Source: Nostoc sp. WHI
GTDB lineage: Bacteria; Cyanobacteriota; Cyanobacteriia; Cyanobacteriales; Nostocaceae
NCBI RefSeq assembly: GCF_015714725.1
Contig: NZ_WBKM01000194.1
Coordinates: forward strand, 1-49,065
DNA length: 49,065 bases
Reading direction: 5' to 3'
The stretch's first letter is position 1. Each line of letters starts with the position of its first letter. Shown one piece after another: positions 26,158-35,212 of the stretch. The position numbers were made by a program, and so were the translations under genes. The notes beneath the pieces were generated by a model, which had not been told where the DNA came from, did not search any database, and was given only the letters and a program-made list of their open reading frames with translations.

Positions 26158-26733
26158 TCAGCCTTTCCGAGTCAATCCGGTTTCTGTAAAAACAGCTTGT
26201 AGTGGTTTATCCCAAAGTTCAATTGGTATTTGGGATAAATAGGCAAAATCAAAGACAATTCCGACAGTCGGCTTTGTCTGCCACTGCGGTAAGCTGAGTA
26301 AGCGATCGTAATACCCTCCGCCATAACCCAAGCGATATCCTTGATAGTCGCAAGCTACACTGGGGACGAGAATCAAATCTACTTCAGCAGCATCTAAAAT
26401 TGGAGCATCGGGGTGTGGTTCAGGAATACCATAAGCGCCGCTTTGCAAAGAATCGTTAGGTGTCCAAATATGCCAATATATAGATTTATCAACACAGCGA
26501 GGAAATCCCCAACGGTATTTGGTGTTTGCAAATAATGGACTGAGGTCAGGTTCTTGACGAAAGCTGAAATAAGCGAGTATTGTTTTTGCTTGGGTGAACA
26601 AAGTAGAGTTTTGTAAATGAGAGCATAAGCGATCGCTTTTTTCTCTCCACTCTCCAACGAGCATTGATTGACGTCTTTTGAGTAGAGTGCGGCGTAGCTC
26701 TGGTTTATTTAGTCGATGATTAACTTTTTCCAT
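26158..26733 (-). CDS. 5-formyltetrahydrofolate cyclo-ligase
   Basis: 191 residues, normal for the family. Converts 5-formyl-THF to 5,10-methenyl-THF with ATP. The N-terminus has the KPELRRTLLKRR motif, a central FRQEPDLSPL segment, and the diagnostic RLGYGGGYYDRLLS near residue 138, followed by VGIVFDFAY and a conserved C-terminal VFTETG. It is the last gene of a minus-strand run behind fcl, but a hairpin with a following T-rich stretch separates the two, so it probably has its own transcript. Confidence 0.95.
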   Translation of the reverse strand: MEKVNHRLNKPELRRTLLKRRQSMLVGEWREKSDRLCSHLQNSTLFTQAKTILAYFSFRQEPDLSPLFANTKYRWGFPRCVDKSIYWHIWTPNDSLQSGAYGIPEPHPDAPILDAAEVDLILVPSVACDYQGYRLGYGGGYYDRLLSLPQWQTKPTVGIVFDFAYLSQIPIELWDKPLQAVFTETGLTRKG

Positions 26734-26755
26734 AAAAATTTATAGCGTCAAACAA

Positions 26756-26780
26756 ATAAGCTGGGCATCGCCCAGCTTAT
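26756..26780 (-). terminator. Probable Rho-independent terminator after fcl
   Basis: Perfect 11-bp stem (ATAAGCTGGGC / GCCCAGCTTAT) with a three-base loop. On the minus strand it is followed by TTGTTTG, a T-rich tract. It lies between fcl and the cyclo-ligase gene, so it would end the gmd-fcl transcript. Confidence 0.7.
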
Positions 26781-26806
26781 ACCACCCTACAATCACCAGT
26801 ACATCG

Positions 26807-27751
26807 TTATGCAGCGTGTTGACGATACCACTCAATGGTATTCTTCAGCCCTTCTTCAAAACTCACCTGAGCCGTGAAATTAAAGGCTTGCTTTGCTCGT
26901 TCAGTATCTAAACAACGGCGGGGTTGACCATTAGGCTTGTCAGTTTGCCAAACAATTTCACCCTTAAACTCCATCAGCTCACAGATTAGAGTTACTAAAT
27001 TAAGGATGGAGATTTCATAACCCGTTCCCAAGTTAACCGGTTCTGATTCGTTATAAAATTGAGTTCCCATAACAATCCCCCTCGCTGCATCTTCTGAATA
27101 TAGAAACTCGCGGGTAGGACTACCATCACCCCAAACTGGGAGTTGCTTTTCTCGTTGAATTTGAGCTTCGTGAACTTTACGAACTAATGCTGGAATGACA
27201 TGGGAACTTCCGGGGTCAAAGTTATCTTCTGGGCCATATAAATTTACTGGCAGTAAATAAATCCCATTAAAACCGTACTGCTGGCGGTAAGATTGCAATT
27301 GGACTAAAAGTGCTTTTTTAGCGATTCCGTAGGGGGCGTTAGTTTCCTCTGGGTAGCCATTCCACAGATCATCTTCTTTGAATGGCACTGGGGTGAATTT
27401 AGGATAGGCGCAGATTGTGCCAACACAGACGAATTTTTCTACTTCAGCTTGATAGGCAGCGTGAATTAACTGGGTTCCCATGATCAAGTTATCGTAGAAT
27501 AACTCTGCGGGTTTTTCGCGGTTCAGACCGATGCCACCAACATGAGCTGCTAGGTGAACAATTATGTCTTGCTGGTCAACTGTACGTTGGCAATTTTCCC
27601 AAACACGTAGATCACAATCGTGCGATCGCGGTACTGTAATCTTCTCACGATCAGCTCCTGCCTTACACAGTTGATCTATCACCCGACGACCTAGAAACCC
27701 CGACCCACCAGTGACGAGAATGCGTTGATTTTTTAGTTCTAAGGCGGTCAT
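26807..27751 (-). CDS. fcl: GDP-L-fucose synthase
   Basis: 314 residues. NADPH-dependent 3,5-epimerase/4-reductase acting on GDP-4-keto-6-deoxymannose, the product of the upstream Gmd. Extended short-chain dehydrogenase features: Rossmann motif VTGGSGFLGRRV near residue 14, IVHLAAHVGGIGLN, active-site YGIAKKA (YxxxK) and the fucose-synthase block LPVNLYGPEDNFDPGSSHVIPAL. Ends in TIEWYRQ. Start lies 23 bp after gmd, consistent with one operon supplying GDP-fucose for exopolysaccharide. Confidence 0.95.
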   Translation of the reverse strand: MTALELKNQRILVTGGSGFLGRRVIDQLCKAGADREKITVPRSHDCDLRVWENCQRTVDQQDIIVHLAAHVGGIGLNREKPAELFYDNLIMGTQLIHAAYQAEVEKFVCVGTICAYPKFTPVPFKEDDLWNGYPEETNAPYGIAKKALLVQLQSYRQQYGFNGIYLLPVNLYGPEDNFDPGSSHVIPALVRKVHEAQIQREKQLPVWGDGSPTREFLYSEDAARGIVMGTQFYNESEPVNLGTGYEISILNLVTLICELMEFKGEIVWQTDKPNGQPRRCLDTERAKQAFNFTAQVSFEEGLKNTIEWYRQHAA

Positions 27752-27774
27752 ATTTTTATCCTCTGTGATCTAAA

Positions 27775-28854
27775 TCAGAAGTGCAAAGCGCCCAGTTCTT
27801 GGCGAGTAGTAGCAATATCATGTGGAAATTGCGAACCATTTCCATTAGGTGAAGTGTGACCCAATGCTTGTAAGTCTGCTTCTACCATTAGGGAAACGAG
27901 TTCTTCAAAGGTTATTGATGGTGTCCAGCCCAACTTCTGCCGTGCTTTGGTAGAATCGCCAATCAATAATTCTACCTCAGATGGACGGAGGTAACGCTGA
28001 TCAAACTCTACATAATCTTGCCAATTGAGATTCACATAACTAAATGCCAGTTCCAGAAACTCCCGCACTGAGTGGGTTTCACCAGTAGAAATTACGTAAT
28101 CGTCTGGCTGGTCTTTTTGCAACATCAACCACATTGCTTTGACGTAATCTTTTGCGTAGCCCCAATCTCGCTTTGAGTCTAGATTACCCATGTAAATTTT
28201 TTTCTGCTTACCAGCAACGATACTAGCCACTGCTCTGGTAATTTTGCGGGTTACGAAGGTTTCACCGCGCCGTGGTGACTCGTGGTTAAAAAGTATCCCA
28301 TTACAAGCAAACAAATCGTAAGACTCACGATAATTTACGGTTTGCCAGTGGGCGTAAACTTTCGCACAGGCATAGGGACTGCGGGGATAAAACGGCGTTG
28401 TTTCAGTTTGAGGTATTGCTTGTACTAAACCGTACATTTCTGAAGAACCGGCTTGGTAAAATCGCACCTGAATTCCGGTACGCTGTTGGTAGTCCCGAAT
28501 TGCTTCCAACAAACGCAGCGTCCCCATTGCTACAGCATCCACTGTGTATTCTGGTGAATCAAAGCTGACTTTAACATGGGATTGAGCGCCGAGGTTGTAA
28601 ATCTCCACTGGCTTGACTTCTTCTAAAATGCGCCGCAAGGTCGTACCATCTGTCAAGTCACCGTAGTGAAGAAACAACCGCACTCCTTCTTTGTGGGGGT
28701 CTTCGTAAATGTGATCGATGCGGTCTGTGTTGAAGGTAGAAGTCCGGCGAATGATGCCATGAACCTCATAACCTTGTTCTAATAAAAACTCACTCAGATA
28801 TGAACCATCTTGACCAGTAATACCAGTAATCAACGCTCGCTTCTGTTGCGTCAT
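27775..28854 (-). CDS. gmd: GDP-mannose 4,6-dehydratase
   Basis: About 359 residues from ATG 28854 (a TTG at 28860 adds two). Converts GDP-mannose to GDP-4-keto-6-deoxymannose. [20 protein letters not shown] is the cofactor motif; [19 protein letters not shown], the catalytic [15 protein letters not shown] and [17 protein letters not shown] are diagnostic of Gmd. Length is normal. First of a gmd-fcl pair, next to a sugar transferase and a glycosyltransferase, so the GDP-deoxysugar is probably used for a surface polysaccharide. Confidence 0.96.
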   Translation of the reverse strand: MTQQKRALITGITGQDGSYLSEFLLEQGYEVHGIIRRTSTFNTDRIDHIYEDPHKEGVRLFLHYGDLTDGTTLRRILEEVKPVEIYNLGAQSHVKVSFDSPEYTVDAVAMGTLRLLEAIRDYQQRTGIQVRFYQAGSSEMYGLVQAIPQTETTPFYPRSPYACAKVYAHWQTVNYRESYDLFACNGILFNHESPRRGETFVTRKITRAVASIVAGKQKKIYMGNLDSKRDWGYAKDYVKAMWLMLQKDQPDDYVISTGETHSVREFLELAFSYVNLNWQDYVEFDQRYLRPSEVELLIGDSTKARQKLGWTPSITFEELVSLMVEADLQALGHTSPNGNGSQFPHDIATTRQELGALHF

Positions 28855-28860
28855 ACTCAA

Positions 28861-29291
28861 TTATCCCTTATTGTCTTTGATTAAAAAGTTACAGTCAATC
28901 TGATACAACCTAGCAGCTAATTGCTAAATTGCCTAATGGGAAACCTACGATTTATTGTCATTAGGAGACTTTTTCCGTAAATAAATATACTTAGTAGAAA
29001 GTAATTTAACACGTAAGTTCACCCTTAGATAGACCAAGATTGTTTAATTATGTATATTTTTTCTTTTCCCAGATAAATCAAGATTCTTTAAATATTGTGT
29101 ATTATGTGAGTTATTTTTTATCAATACTTTATGTATCTCTGCTTTTGTGAAGACTGAATAAAATAGGTATTTTAAATTAGACTTCTGGATAGATAACCAT
29201 ATAAACAAAGATAAACAGTTGTTTAGTCTTACAGCAAGAATTGGTACTTAGGGGCATTAACTGCCCCAGAGAATCGACCCTAAGTAGTTAC
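28861..29291. other. AT-rich intergenic region upstream of gmd
   Basis: About 430 bp, very AT-rich, without open frames, HIP1 sites or recognised repeats. It separates the sugar transferase gene from gmd, both on the minus strand, and is long enough to carry the gmd promoter. I see no specific motif I can defend. Confidence 0.5.
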
Positions 29292-30053
29292 TCAGTATGC
29301 CCCGTTATTTTTGGGCAGAATGACCACATCAACAGTTTTCAAGATAATCCATAAATCAAGCCAGAAATTCCTAAATTTGACATAATGCAGGTCTATTTGA
29401 ACTCGCCGAGGGTAGGGAATATCATTACGCCCAGACACCTGCCACAAACCAGTAATTCCTGGACGAATTGTTAAAATCTCATCAATGTAAAAACCGTATT
29501 TTGGTAGTTCTTCTGCTACTAGGGGACGGGGGCCGACTACACTCATGTCCCCTTTTAAAACGTTCCAGAACTGAGGAAATTCGTCTAAGCTAGTGATTCG
29601 CAAAAATCGACCAATTTTGGTAATCCGGGGGTCTTGTTTTAGCTTAAAACTGCTCTCAAATTCTTGTCGTAACTGGGGCGATGTTTCCATCATTTGCACG
29701 AGGATTTCGTCCGCATTGCTTACCATTGTTCGGAATTTAATACAATTAAACGGTTTGTAGTTTTTCCCCACTCGTTCTTGAATATAAAAAATCGGCCCCT
29801 CCGAGCTGAAAGCAATCAGCAAGGTCAAGATTAAGTAGACGGGGAAGAACAAAATCAACACCGACAGCGAAAACACTATATCAAACAGTCGCTTGGCAAA
29901 CTCTCCGTTTAAACCCTGAAAAGGTAAACCTTTGGGTTTAACTTTTGGCGTCTTTGTTTTTTGACCGCGTTTTAATAAAGTACGCGTAGACGCTCTAGTG
30001 TCTTGCCGTACGCCTCGCTTGCCGGAGAGGAGTGAGCTCTGGGCAGTCATCAT
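29292..30053 (-). CDS. Initiating sugar transferase (undecaprenyl-phosphate sugar phosphotransferase)
   Basis: 253 residues (ATG 30053 or 30050; AAGGAG sits just upstream). Transfers a sugar-1-phosphate to the lipid carrier to start exopolysaccharide repeat synthesis. Short-form bacterial sugar transferase: one membrane helix (about 62-86, FSLSVLILFFPVYLILTLLI), then GPIFYIQERVG, FNCIKFRTMV, RITSLDEFPQFWNVLKGDMS and VGPRP, and the C-terminal RPGITGLWQVSGRND. The basic N-terminal stretch 8-35 (LLSGKRGVRQDTRAS) is not part of the family and may be repeat-derived. Which sugar it uses cannot be told. Confidence 0.93.
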   Translation of the reverse strand: MMTAQSSLLSGKRGVRQDTRASTRTLLKRGQKTKTPKVKPKGLPFQGLNGEFAKRLFDIVFSLSVLILFFPVYLILTLLIAFSSEGPIFYIQERVGKNYKPFNCIKFRTMVSNADEILVQMMETSPQLRQEFESSFKLKQDPRITKIGRFLRITSLDEFPQFWNVLKGDMSVVGPRPLVAEELPKYGFYIDEILTIRPGITGLWQVSGRNDIPYPRRVQIDLHYVKFRNFWLDLWIILKTVDVVILPKNNGAY

Positions 30054-30163
30054 ACTCCTTAATTAATCCACACCACACATAGTCCCAATATTAAAGCCAA
30101 AATGAGGTGCTTCTGGGGAAAATTACCAAAAGCCTAAAAAAATAACTATATTAACCCAGACCA

Positions 30164-31306
30164 TCATTCCAAAAACGGTCTTTTTTCGTTGCACTTGTTT
30201 ACAAAATCTAGATAACGGTCTGCAAAGATTTGCGGTGAAAACTGAGCGGCGTGCGATCGCATATACTCGGAACTGAATGAATCCTGATACATTTCAAACT
30301 TTTCTACTGCCTCCACTAAAGCTGCCTCTGTTTGCGTCCTGAAAAATATACCTGTTCCTGTATCCCCACAAGAGCGAATATCTCGCACTGTTTCTAAAGC
30401 ACCTCCTGCACCGTAGGCAATCACTGGTGTGCCACACGCCTGTGCCTCTACCAAGGCGATACCAAAATCTTCACAAGCTGCATACACAAACGCCTTAGCT
30501 CTAGCCATATATTTTTTTACCACATTATCGGGTTGCCATCCCAGTATTTGGATATTAGAGTTTGCTATCTTGCGAATCCTTTTCATTTCATCTCCTGTAC
30601 CAATGACTACTAATGGTCGTTTTAATTGATTAAAAGCCTTGACGATCAACAATACTTGCTTATAACTCACTAGCCGAGAAACTATCAGGTAAAAGTCTTC
30701 TTTCTGGGACAAAAATGGAAATTCCGCAATATTCACTGGTGGGTAAATGACTGCTGCTTCTCGCCGATAGCAGCGCCAAATCCGCCGAGCTGTGTGCTGC
30801 GAGTTGGCGATAAAGTAATCAACGCGATTGGCACTCAGTACATCCCACTGGCGCAAACGATGTAATAAATATCGCGTTACCCACCCTGCTAAACCACTAC
30901 CCAATTTGCTGTAGCGGAGATAGTCGAAGGTCAAATCCCAGGCATAGCGCATAGGGCTGTGGCAGTAGCAAATATGCAACTGCTCCGAAGTGGTAAGAAT
31001 TCCTTTAGCAACAGCGTGGGATGAAGACAGAATGATGTCATAGTGCCGCAAATCCAGTTGTTCAATTGCTAAGGGCCACAAAGGCAAGTACTTTTGTACA
31101 CCGTTGCGAGCATCAGGAAAATGCTGGAGAAACGTCTTGCCAATGTGACGCTTATATAAATAACTTTCAGGGTTACTGGATTCAAAATCAATGAGGGCAT
31201 ATAAATCAGCATCAATGTGATTCAAAATTTCGCGCACAACGAGTTCTGAACCACCGGTGGCTTTGGGTGTCAGCCACTCATGAACCAGAGCATATTTTAA
31301 GGGCAC
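30164..31306 (-). CDS. Glycosyltransferase, GT4/GT1-like (GT-B fold)
   Basis: About 380 residues. I prefer GTG 31306 (product begins VPLKYALVHEWLTPKATGGS, where the family starts); a TTG at 31321 lies in repeat DNA. GT-B features: ATGGSELVV donor loop near the N-terminus, YCHSPMRYAWDL, YFIANSQHTARRI, YPPVNIAEF, and the donor-binding EDFGIALVEAQACGTPVIAY with GGALETV. Family members are often mannosyl- or other hexosyltransferases. Together with the adjacent sugar transferase and gmd-fcl it belongs to an exopolysaccharide locus. Confidence 0.93.
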   Translation of the reverse strand: MPLKYALVHEWLTPKATGGSELVVREILNHIDADLYALIDFESSNPESYLYKRHIGKTFLQHFPDARNGVQKYLPLWPLAIEQLDLRHYDIILSSSHAVAKGILTTSEQLHICYCHSPMRYAWDLTFDYLRYSKLGSGLAGWVTRYLLHRLRQWDVLSANRVDYFIANSQHTARRIWRCYRREAAVIYPPVNIAEFPFLSQKEDFYLIVSRLVSYKQVLLIVKAFNQLKRPLVVIGTGDEMKRIRKIANSNIQILGWQPDNVVKKYMARAKAFVYAACEDFGIALVEAQACGTPVIAYGAGGALETVRDIRSCGDTGTGIFFRTQTEAALVEAVEKFEMYQDSFSSEYMRSHAAQFSPQIFADRYLDFVNKCNEKRPFLE

Positions 31307-31315
31307 AGCTAAACA

Positions 31316-31345
31316 ATTCAAAATTCAAAATTCAAAATTCAAAAT
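31316..31345. repeat. AAATTCAAAATTC short tandem repeat
   Basis: Three to four copies of AAAATTC lie directly upstream of the glycosyltransferase start, a common intergenic repeat type in Nostoc. Confidence 0.7.
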
Positions 31346-31482
31346 AGTTTTCTTAGACTCCGACTGAAAAGTTTCCCATTGTCATTAATTAATGGGAAGC
31401 GCCCCAGATTAGCCAATGGGACGCAATCTTTTCCTCAGAGGTTCCAGATGGATGCTGCAACCTGATAATCTCAGATTGGAGC

Positions 31483-31576
31483 ATGGAGAATGGGGAGTGG
31501 GGAATAACCAATAGTTATTTTTCCCCTACTCCCTACTCCCTACTCCCTACTCCCTACTCCCCACTCCCCACTCCCT
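31483..31576. repeat. STRR heptamer array (CTCCCTA / CTCCCCA)
   Basis: A short GGGGAGTGGGGA block is followed, after 20-30 bp, by about seven CTCCCTA or CTCCCCA heptamers, so the region can fold back on itself. It lies between the divergent glycosyltransferase and CSP41-like genes and ends just before the AAGGAG of the latter. Confidence 0.85.
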
Positions 31577-31607
31577 TGACAAAAACTGATATAGAAAGGA
31601 GAAATTT

Positions 31608-32546
31608 ATGCGAATTCTAATTATGGGTGGCACTCGGTTCATTGGTGTCTATTTGACTCAACTACTAGTGGAACAAGGACATGAGGTGGTGCTGTTCAAT
31701 CGTGGGAATCGGCCAGCACCTTCTTTACAGGGAGTAGGACAAATTATAGGCGATCGCACTGATGCTACACAGCTAAAAGCAAAATTATCACCAGAAAATT
31801 TTGATGTCGTTTTTGACAATAATGGGCGGGAACTTACTGATACTCAACCACTAGCAGAGATATTTCAAGACCGAGTGCAACATTTTGTGTATATGAGTTC
31901 TGCGGGAGTATATCTCAAATCTGACCAACTGCCCCATGTAGAAGGTGATCCCGTAGATCCTAAAAGTCGCCACCTTGGTAAGCATGAAACAGAAGTTTAC
32001 CTAACGCAATTGGGATTGCCCTTTACTTCCATTCGTCCTACTTATATTTACGGGCCACGTAATTATAACGAGTTGGAAAGCTGGTTTTTTGATAGAGTTG
32101 TGCGCGATCGCCCCATTCCCATCCCTGGAAATGGATTGCATATCACCCAGCTAGGTCATGTAAAAGACTTGGCAAAGGCAATGACTCAGGTTTTGGGTAA
32201 TGAACAAGCAATCAGGCAAATTTACAATATATCAGGCGATCGCTTTGTCACTTTTGATGGTTTAGCCCGTGCTAGTGCTGTAGCGGCTGGTAAATCACCC
32301 GATGCTGTAAAAATTGTTCATTATGACCCGAAAAAGTTTGATTTTGGCAAGCGCAAAGCTTTTCCAATGCGGGTGCAGCATTTCTTTGCTTCAGTGAACA
32401 AAGCGCAAACAGAATTAAACTGGCATCCTGAATATGATTTAATTTCTGGGTTACAAGACTCTCTGGAAAATGATTATTTGGCTAATGCAAAAGACAAAGC
32501 TGAAGTTGATTTCTCTGTGGATGAGGAAATTTTACAAGCTGTTTAA
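31608..32546 (+). CDS. NAD-dependent epimerase/dehydratase-like protein, CSP41 type
   Basis: 312 residues, ATG with AAAGGAG upstream. Rossmann motif GGTRFIGVYLTQLL near residue 7 with MSSAGVYL and the segment SIRPTYIYGPRNYNELESWF. The overall pattern (FNRGNRPAPSLQGV, DNNGRELTDTQPLAE, HLGKHETEVYL) is that of the cyanobacterial homologue of chloroplast stem-loop-binding protein CSP41, an atypical short-chain dehydrogenase linked to RNA binding rather than sugar chemistry. The usual catalytic YxxxK is not evident: the tyrosine position falls in SRHLGKHE. So it may not be an active epimerase. Confidence 0.85.
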   Translation: MRILIMGGTRFIGVYLTQLLVEQGHEVVLFNRGNRPAPSLQGVGQIIGDRTDATQLKAKLSPENFDVVFDNNGRELTDTQPLAEIFQDRVQHFVYMSSAGVYLKSDQLPHVEGDPVDPKSRHLGKHETEVYLTQLGLPFTSIRPTYIYGPRNYNELESWFFDRVVRDRPIPIPGNGLHITQLGHVKDLAKAMTQVLGNEQAIRQIYNISGDRFVTFDGLARASAVAAGKSPDAVKIVHYDPKKFDFGKRKAFPMRVQHFFASVNKAQTELNWHPEYDLISGLQDSLENDYLANAKDKAEVDFSVDEEILQAV

Positions 32547-32551
32547 TCACA

Positions 32552-32584
32552 AGATTCCCGACCTATCTAAAAAGTCGGGAATCT
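32552..32584. terminator. Hairpin after the CSP41-like gene
   Basis: AGATTCCCGAC (32552-32562) and GTCGGGAATCT (32574-32584) form a perfect 11-bp stem six bases after the stop codon. No strong T-run follows, so it may be a weak terminator or an mRNA 3'-end stabiliser. Confidence 0.55.
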
Positions 32585-32589
32585 GAGCC

Positions 32590-32945
32590 TTATATTTCAT
32601 CTGGATTGATACCCAATTCGCGCAATTTTGCTGCTAGTTTATCAGCCCGTCGTCTTTCTTGTTCTAGCTGCCAGGACTTACGCACTGTACAAAATGACTA
32701 TCATGTGTATCAACGAAAATCCGTTGTTTCAGACCATTCGCTACTAGCTTTAGATCACTAGCGTAGGCGCAGCCCGCCGCAGGCATCGCTGGCTAATGGT
32801 GAAAAAATCAAACTTAAATGTCTGAAAACCCATATTCATATTTAATTGCTTCTGTCAATGCGTAAGTCCTAGCTGCGTAGAAATCCAATTTACCGTTTCA
32901 TCGTACCAACATAACCACAAGCGTTCGATACCTTCGTATGTTTTC
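32590..32945 (-). pseudogene. Uma2 (DUF820) C-terminal remnant split by a MITE
   Basis: Minus strand 32945 to about 32871 reads TYEGIERLWLCWYDETVNL, and 32672-32590 reads WQLEQERRRADKLAAKLREL ending GINPDEI and stop. Both match the usual C-terminus of cyanobacterial Uma2 proteins. A 198-bp repeat element lies between them and the N-terminal three quarters of the gene are missing. Confidence 0.8.
32673..32870. mobile_element. MITE-like element with AGGACTTACGCA terminal inverted repeats
   Basis: Left end AGGACTTACGCACTG, right end (reverse complement) AGGACTTACGCATTG. CTAGCTGC occurs just outside the left end (32664-32671) and across the right end (32869-32876), a possible target duplication that does not line up exactly. 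Inside is the palindromic GCGTAGGCGCAGCCCGCCGC (32761 onward), a dispersed Nostoc repeat. The 20 bp at the right end recur exactly at 46211-46230. Confidence 0.75.
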
Positions 32946-33057
32946 TCAATTGATTTGCTTTATTAAGACTCATCTCATTACAGATGCCTGCGACTATGCC
33001 GCAGTACTCAATGTCCTGTACCTTGATATTGAGTTGTAAAGCTGTTATGCTTTGCCA
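32945..33057 (-). pseudogene. Transposase N-terminal fragment (DUF4277/IS1634-like)
   Basis: Minus strand reads LQLNIKVQDIEYCGIVAGIC followed by NEMSLNKANQL. This resembles the start of DUF4277-type transposases, as I recall them (vxxlDhxGIVAGIxDEIgL). Only about 37 codons remain, joined directly to the Uma2 remnant in another frame. Assignment from memory, moderate confidence. Confidence 0.6.
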
Positions 33058-33095
33058 ATCCAATACTTTTACGCACTTGCAGATGCGATCAAGCC

Positions 33096-33818
33096 ATGAA
33101 CACAACAGTTATTAGATTAGCGTCTGTTATAGTTTTCGCCTTTGGTATTTTCCAACGCGCGAATGCGGCTCAAATCAATATTGATTTTGAGGATACCGAT
33201 CTCATTGCAAATTTTGGCGTTACTAGTCTTTCTAGCCGAGGATTTACATTTGTATCAGCTGAAGATCCAGGACTCGGTACACTTATAAATGGTAATCCTT
33301 GCAGTCCCAATTGTGCTGCAAATGGTACTAAAACTCTGACTATTTCAGGTTTTGGTGCGGGCGTTGGTTCAGGAGGTACGAGAACCCAACCAGTGAATTT
33401 AAGTAACGATAAAGGTTTACCTTTTCAATTGCTTGCTCTTGATATTGCTGAGTTGACAAATACCTCAATATTCAATGCAGATCGGATTCAATTGACGGGT
33501 AATGTTATAGGTGGCGGAACGCTCACCCAGGTGTTATTTCTTGATGGTATAAACGATGGTCCTGGAGGTGTTGCTGATTTTGAAGCAGCAGTATTAGATA
33601 CGGCTTGGAGTACAACATCTTTACTCTCGCTAAAGTTCCAGGGCTTTCGCGGCGGTACATTTTCTTTTTTTAATGAAGGTTTTCTACTGGACAACATCAA
33701 AGTAAATGTCGCTGTCCCCGAATCTTCTTCGGCATTAAGTCTTATGGTTTTGGGTGGCTTAGGCTTGGGTTCACTTATCAAACGGAAACTGTTAAATCAG
33801 CCAAAAAGAAGCTTATAA
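33096..33818 (+). CDS. PEP-CTERM sorting-domain protein
   Basis: 240 residues. N-terminal signal peptide (residues 1-24, cleavage after NAA or ANA). Mature part is Gly/Asn/Thr-rich with predicted beta strands and a pair of Cys (NPCSPNC). The C-terminus is a PEP-CTERM-type sorting signal: VPESSSALS, a hydrophobic helix (LMVLGGLGLGSL) and a basic tail (IKRKLL). Such proteins are exported and processed by exosortase, usually with exopolysaccharide; the EPS genes at 26-31 kb fit this. The Pro-Glu-Pro is degenerate (PES). Confidence 0.9.
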   Translation: MNTTVIRLASVIVFAFGIFQRANAAQINIDFEDTDLIANFGVTSLSSRGFTFVSAEDPGLGTLINGNPCSPNCAANGTKTLTISGFGAGVGSGGTRTQPVNLSNDKGLPFQLLALDIAELTNTSIFNADRIQLTGNVIGGGTLTQVLFLDGINDGPGGVADFEAAVLDTAWSTTSLLSLKFQGFRGGTFSFFNEGFLLDNIKVNVAVPESSSALSLMVLGGLGLGSLIKRKLLNQPKRSL

Positions 33819-33858
33819 CTGAAATTACTTTCTGTAATTGGTGTTATTGGTTGATAAA

Positions 33859-34734
33859 ATGAACGAACTGCAATATCCACTACACAATGTTCTAGAAGCC
33901 CGTGCGCGTTTAGGTGAAGGCCCCATCTGGGACTCAACCAAAAACCTACTTTACTGGGTCGATATCTATAACCATCGAGTGCATCAGTTTAATCCTGCTA
34001 CGGGGAAAGACCGCTTTTTTGATGTGGGAGATGTTGTAGGCGCGATCGCAATAGCAGGTAAAGATAGATTAATTATGGCACTCCGTCATCACCTGGCATT
34101 TCTCAACACACAAACAGGTGAAGTTACCCCCATTTTAGAAATGGAAGCACATTTACCAAATAACCGTTTTAACGATGCTAAATGTGACCCTCAAGGCCGT
34201 TTCTGGATCGGTTCGATGTGTTCTTCGGACAAACCCCAGGGTAGTCTTTATCGCTATGACCATGATGGTTCATTGCATGTAATGGAAACAGGATTGACTA
34301 TCTCTAACGGTCTGGGTTGGAGTCCTGATCAAAAGACATTTTATTTGACAGATTCTCCCCAGCAAAAAATATATGCTTATGACTTTAATTCAGTAACAGG
34401 AAACATTAGTAATCGTCGGATTTTTGTTGATTTAACTAATGAATCTTTCTACCCAGATGGGTTGACGATAGACAGTGAAGGATATCTCTGGTCAGCCATG
34501 TGGGATGGATGGTGTGTGATTCGTTTTAACGCCAAGGGTGAAGAGATATTGCGGATCAAGCTACCTGTGCAATTGCCGACTAACTGCACCTTTGGGGGCG
34601 AGAATTTACAAACACTTTACATCACCACTGCTTCAGTTGGACTCAGCCAAGCGGAGATTGATAAAAGTTTTTACTCTGGTGATTTGTTTGCTCTTCAAAC
34701 TGATGTTACTGGATTAGCTGGGAATGATTTTTAG
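33859..34734 (+). CDS. SMP-30/gluconolactonase/LRE family protein
   Basis: About 291 residues from ATG 33859 (a TTG at 33838 would add seven unconserved residues). Six-bladed beta-propeller lactonase. Metal ligands visible: Glu in RLGEGPIWD, Asn in NNRFNDAKCDPQGRFWIGSM, Asn in GLTISNGLGWSPD and Asp in YPDGLTIDSEG. Normal length. It probably hydrolyses a sugar lactone such as gluconolactone; the substrate cannot be deduced. Overlaps nothing and follows the PEP-CTERM gene by 40 bp. Confidence 0.93.
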   Translation: MNELQYPLHNVLEARARLGEGPIWDSTKNLLYWVDIYNHRVHQFNPATGKDRFFDVGDVVGAIAIAGKDRLIMALRHHLAFLNTQTGEVTPILEMEAHLPNNRFNDAKCDPQGRFWIGSMCSSDKPQGSLYRYDHDGSLHVMETGLTISNGLGWSPDQKTFYLTDSPQQKIYAYDFNSVTGNISNRRIFVDLTNESFYPDGLTIDSEGYLWSAMWDGWCVIRFNAKGEEILRIKLPVQLPTNCTFGGENLQTLYITTASVGLSQAEIDKSFYSGDLFALQTDVTGLAGNDF

Positions 34735-34858
34735 GAACTAATTAGTAGTTGTATGAAAATGAGGCGCTAAGTTGCCTCTTACATTCGCATAACTCGATTC
34801 TTTACTTGTTTGCGAATTCTATAAATTCCGAGTTTTGAACTTTTGATCTTGAAGTGTC

Positions 34859-35058
34859 GAGTTAAAAGGTGCAACTTCCGAGTTAAAAGGTGCAACTTCC
34901 GAGTTAAAAGGCTCAAGTTTCGAGTTAAAAGGTGCAACTTCCGAGTTAAAAGGCTCAAGTTCCGAGTTAAAAGGTGCAACGTCCGAGTTAAAAGGCTCAA
35001 GTTCCGAGTTAAAAGGTGCAACTTCCGAGTTAAAAGGCTCAAGTTCCGAGTTAAAAGG
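34859..35058. repeat. 21-bp minisatellite, nine full copies plus a partial one
   Basis: Units GAGTTAAAAGGTGCAACTTC(C) and GAGTTAAAAGGCTCAAGTTC(C) mostly alternate, giving a 42-bp higher-order period. Degenerate traces extend to about 34828. Because 21 is a multiple of three, several frames on both strands stay open (for example FNSEVAP on the minus strand), but none has a credible start context. The TTAAAAGG tract recurs every two helical turns, so the DNA may be curved. Confidence 0.95.
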
Positions 35059-35212
35059 GAATTCCAAATAGAAAAAAATTAGTCCTATGCAGCTTTTTGG
35101 GGTTCACTTTGTACCTAACGGTATATTTTCCCTATTTGGATTTTGTAGTATGAGGTGAATTGCCCCAGATATTAAAGTCAAGGCAAAAGACTGCTAATAA
35201 TTAGGGTGAGCA

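Noticed and set aside
32890..33105. 71-codon minus-strand gene
   Set aside because: Its middle is a transposase-like fragment and its end is out of frame with the Uma2 remnant; treated as fossils.
34779..35082. Open frames on both strands through the 21-bp repeat
   Set aside because: They stay open only because the period is a multiple of three; no start context, and products are pure heptad repeats of low complexity.
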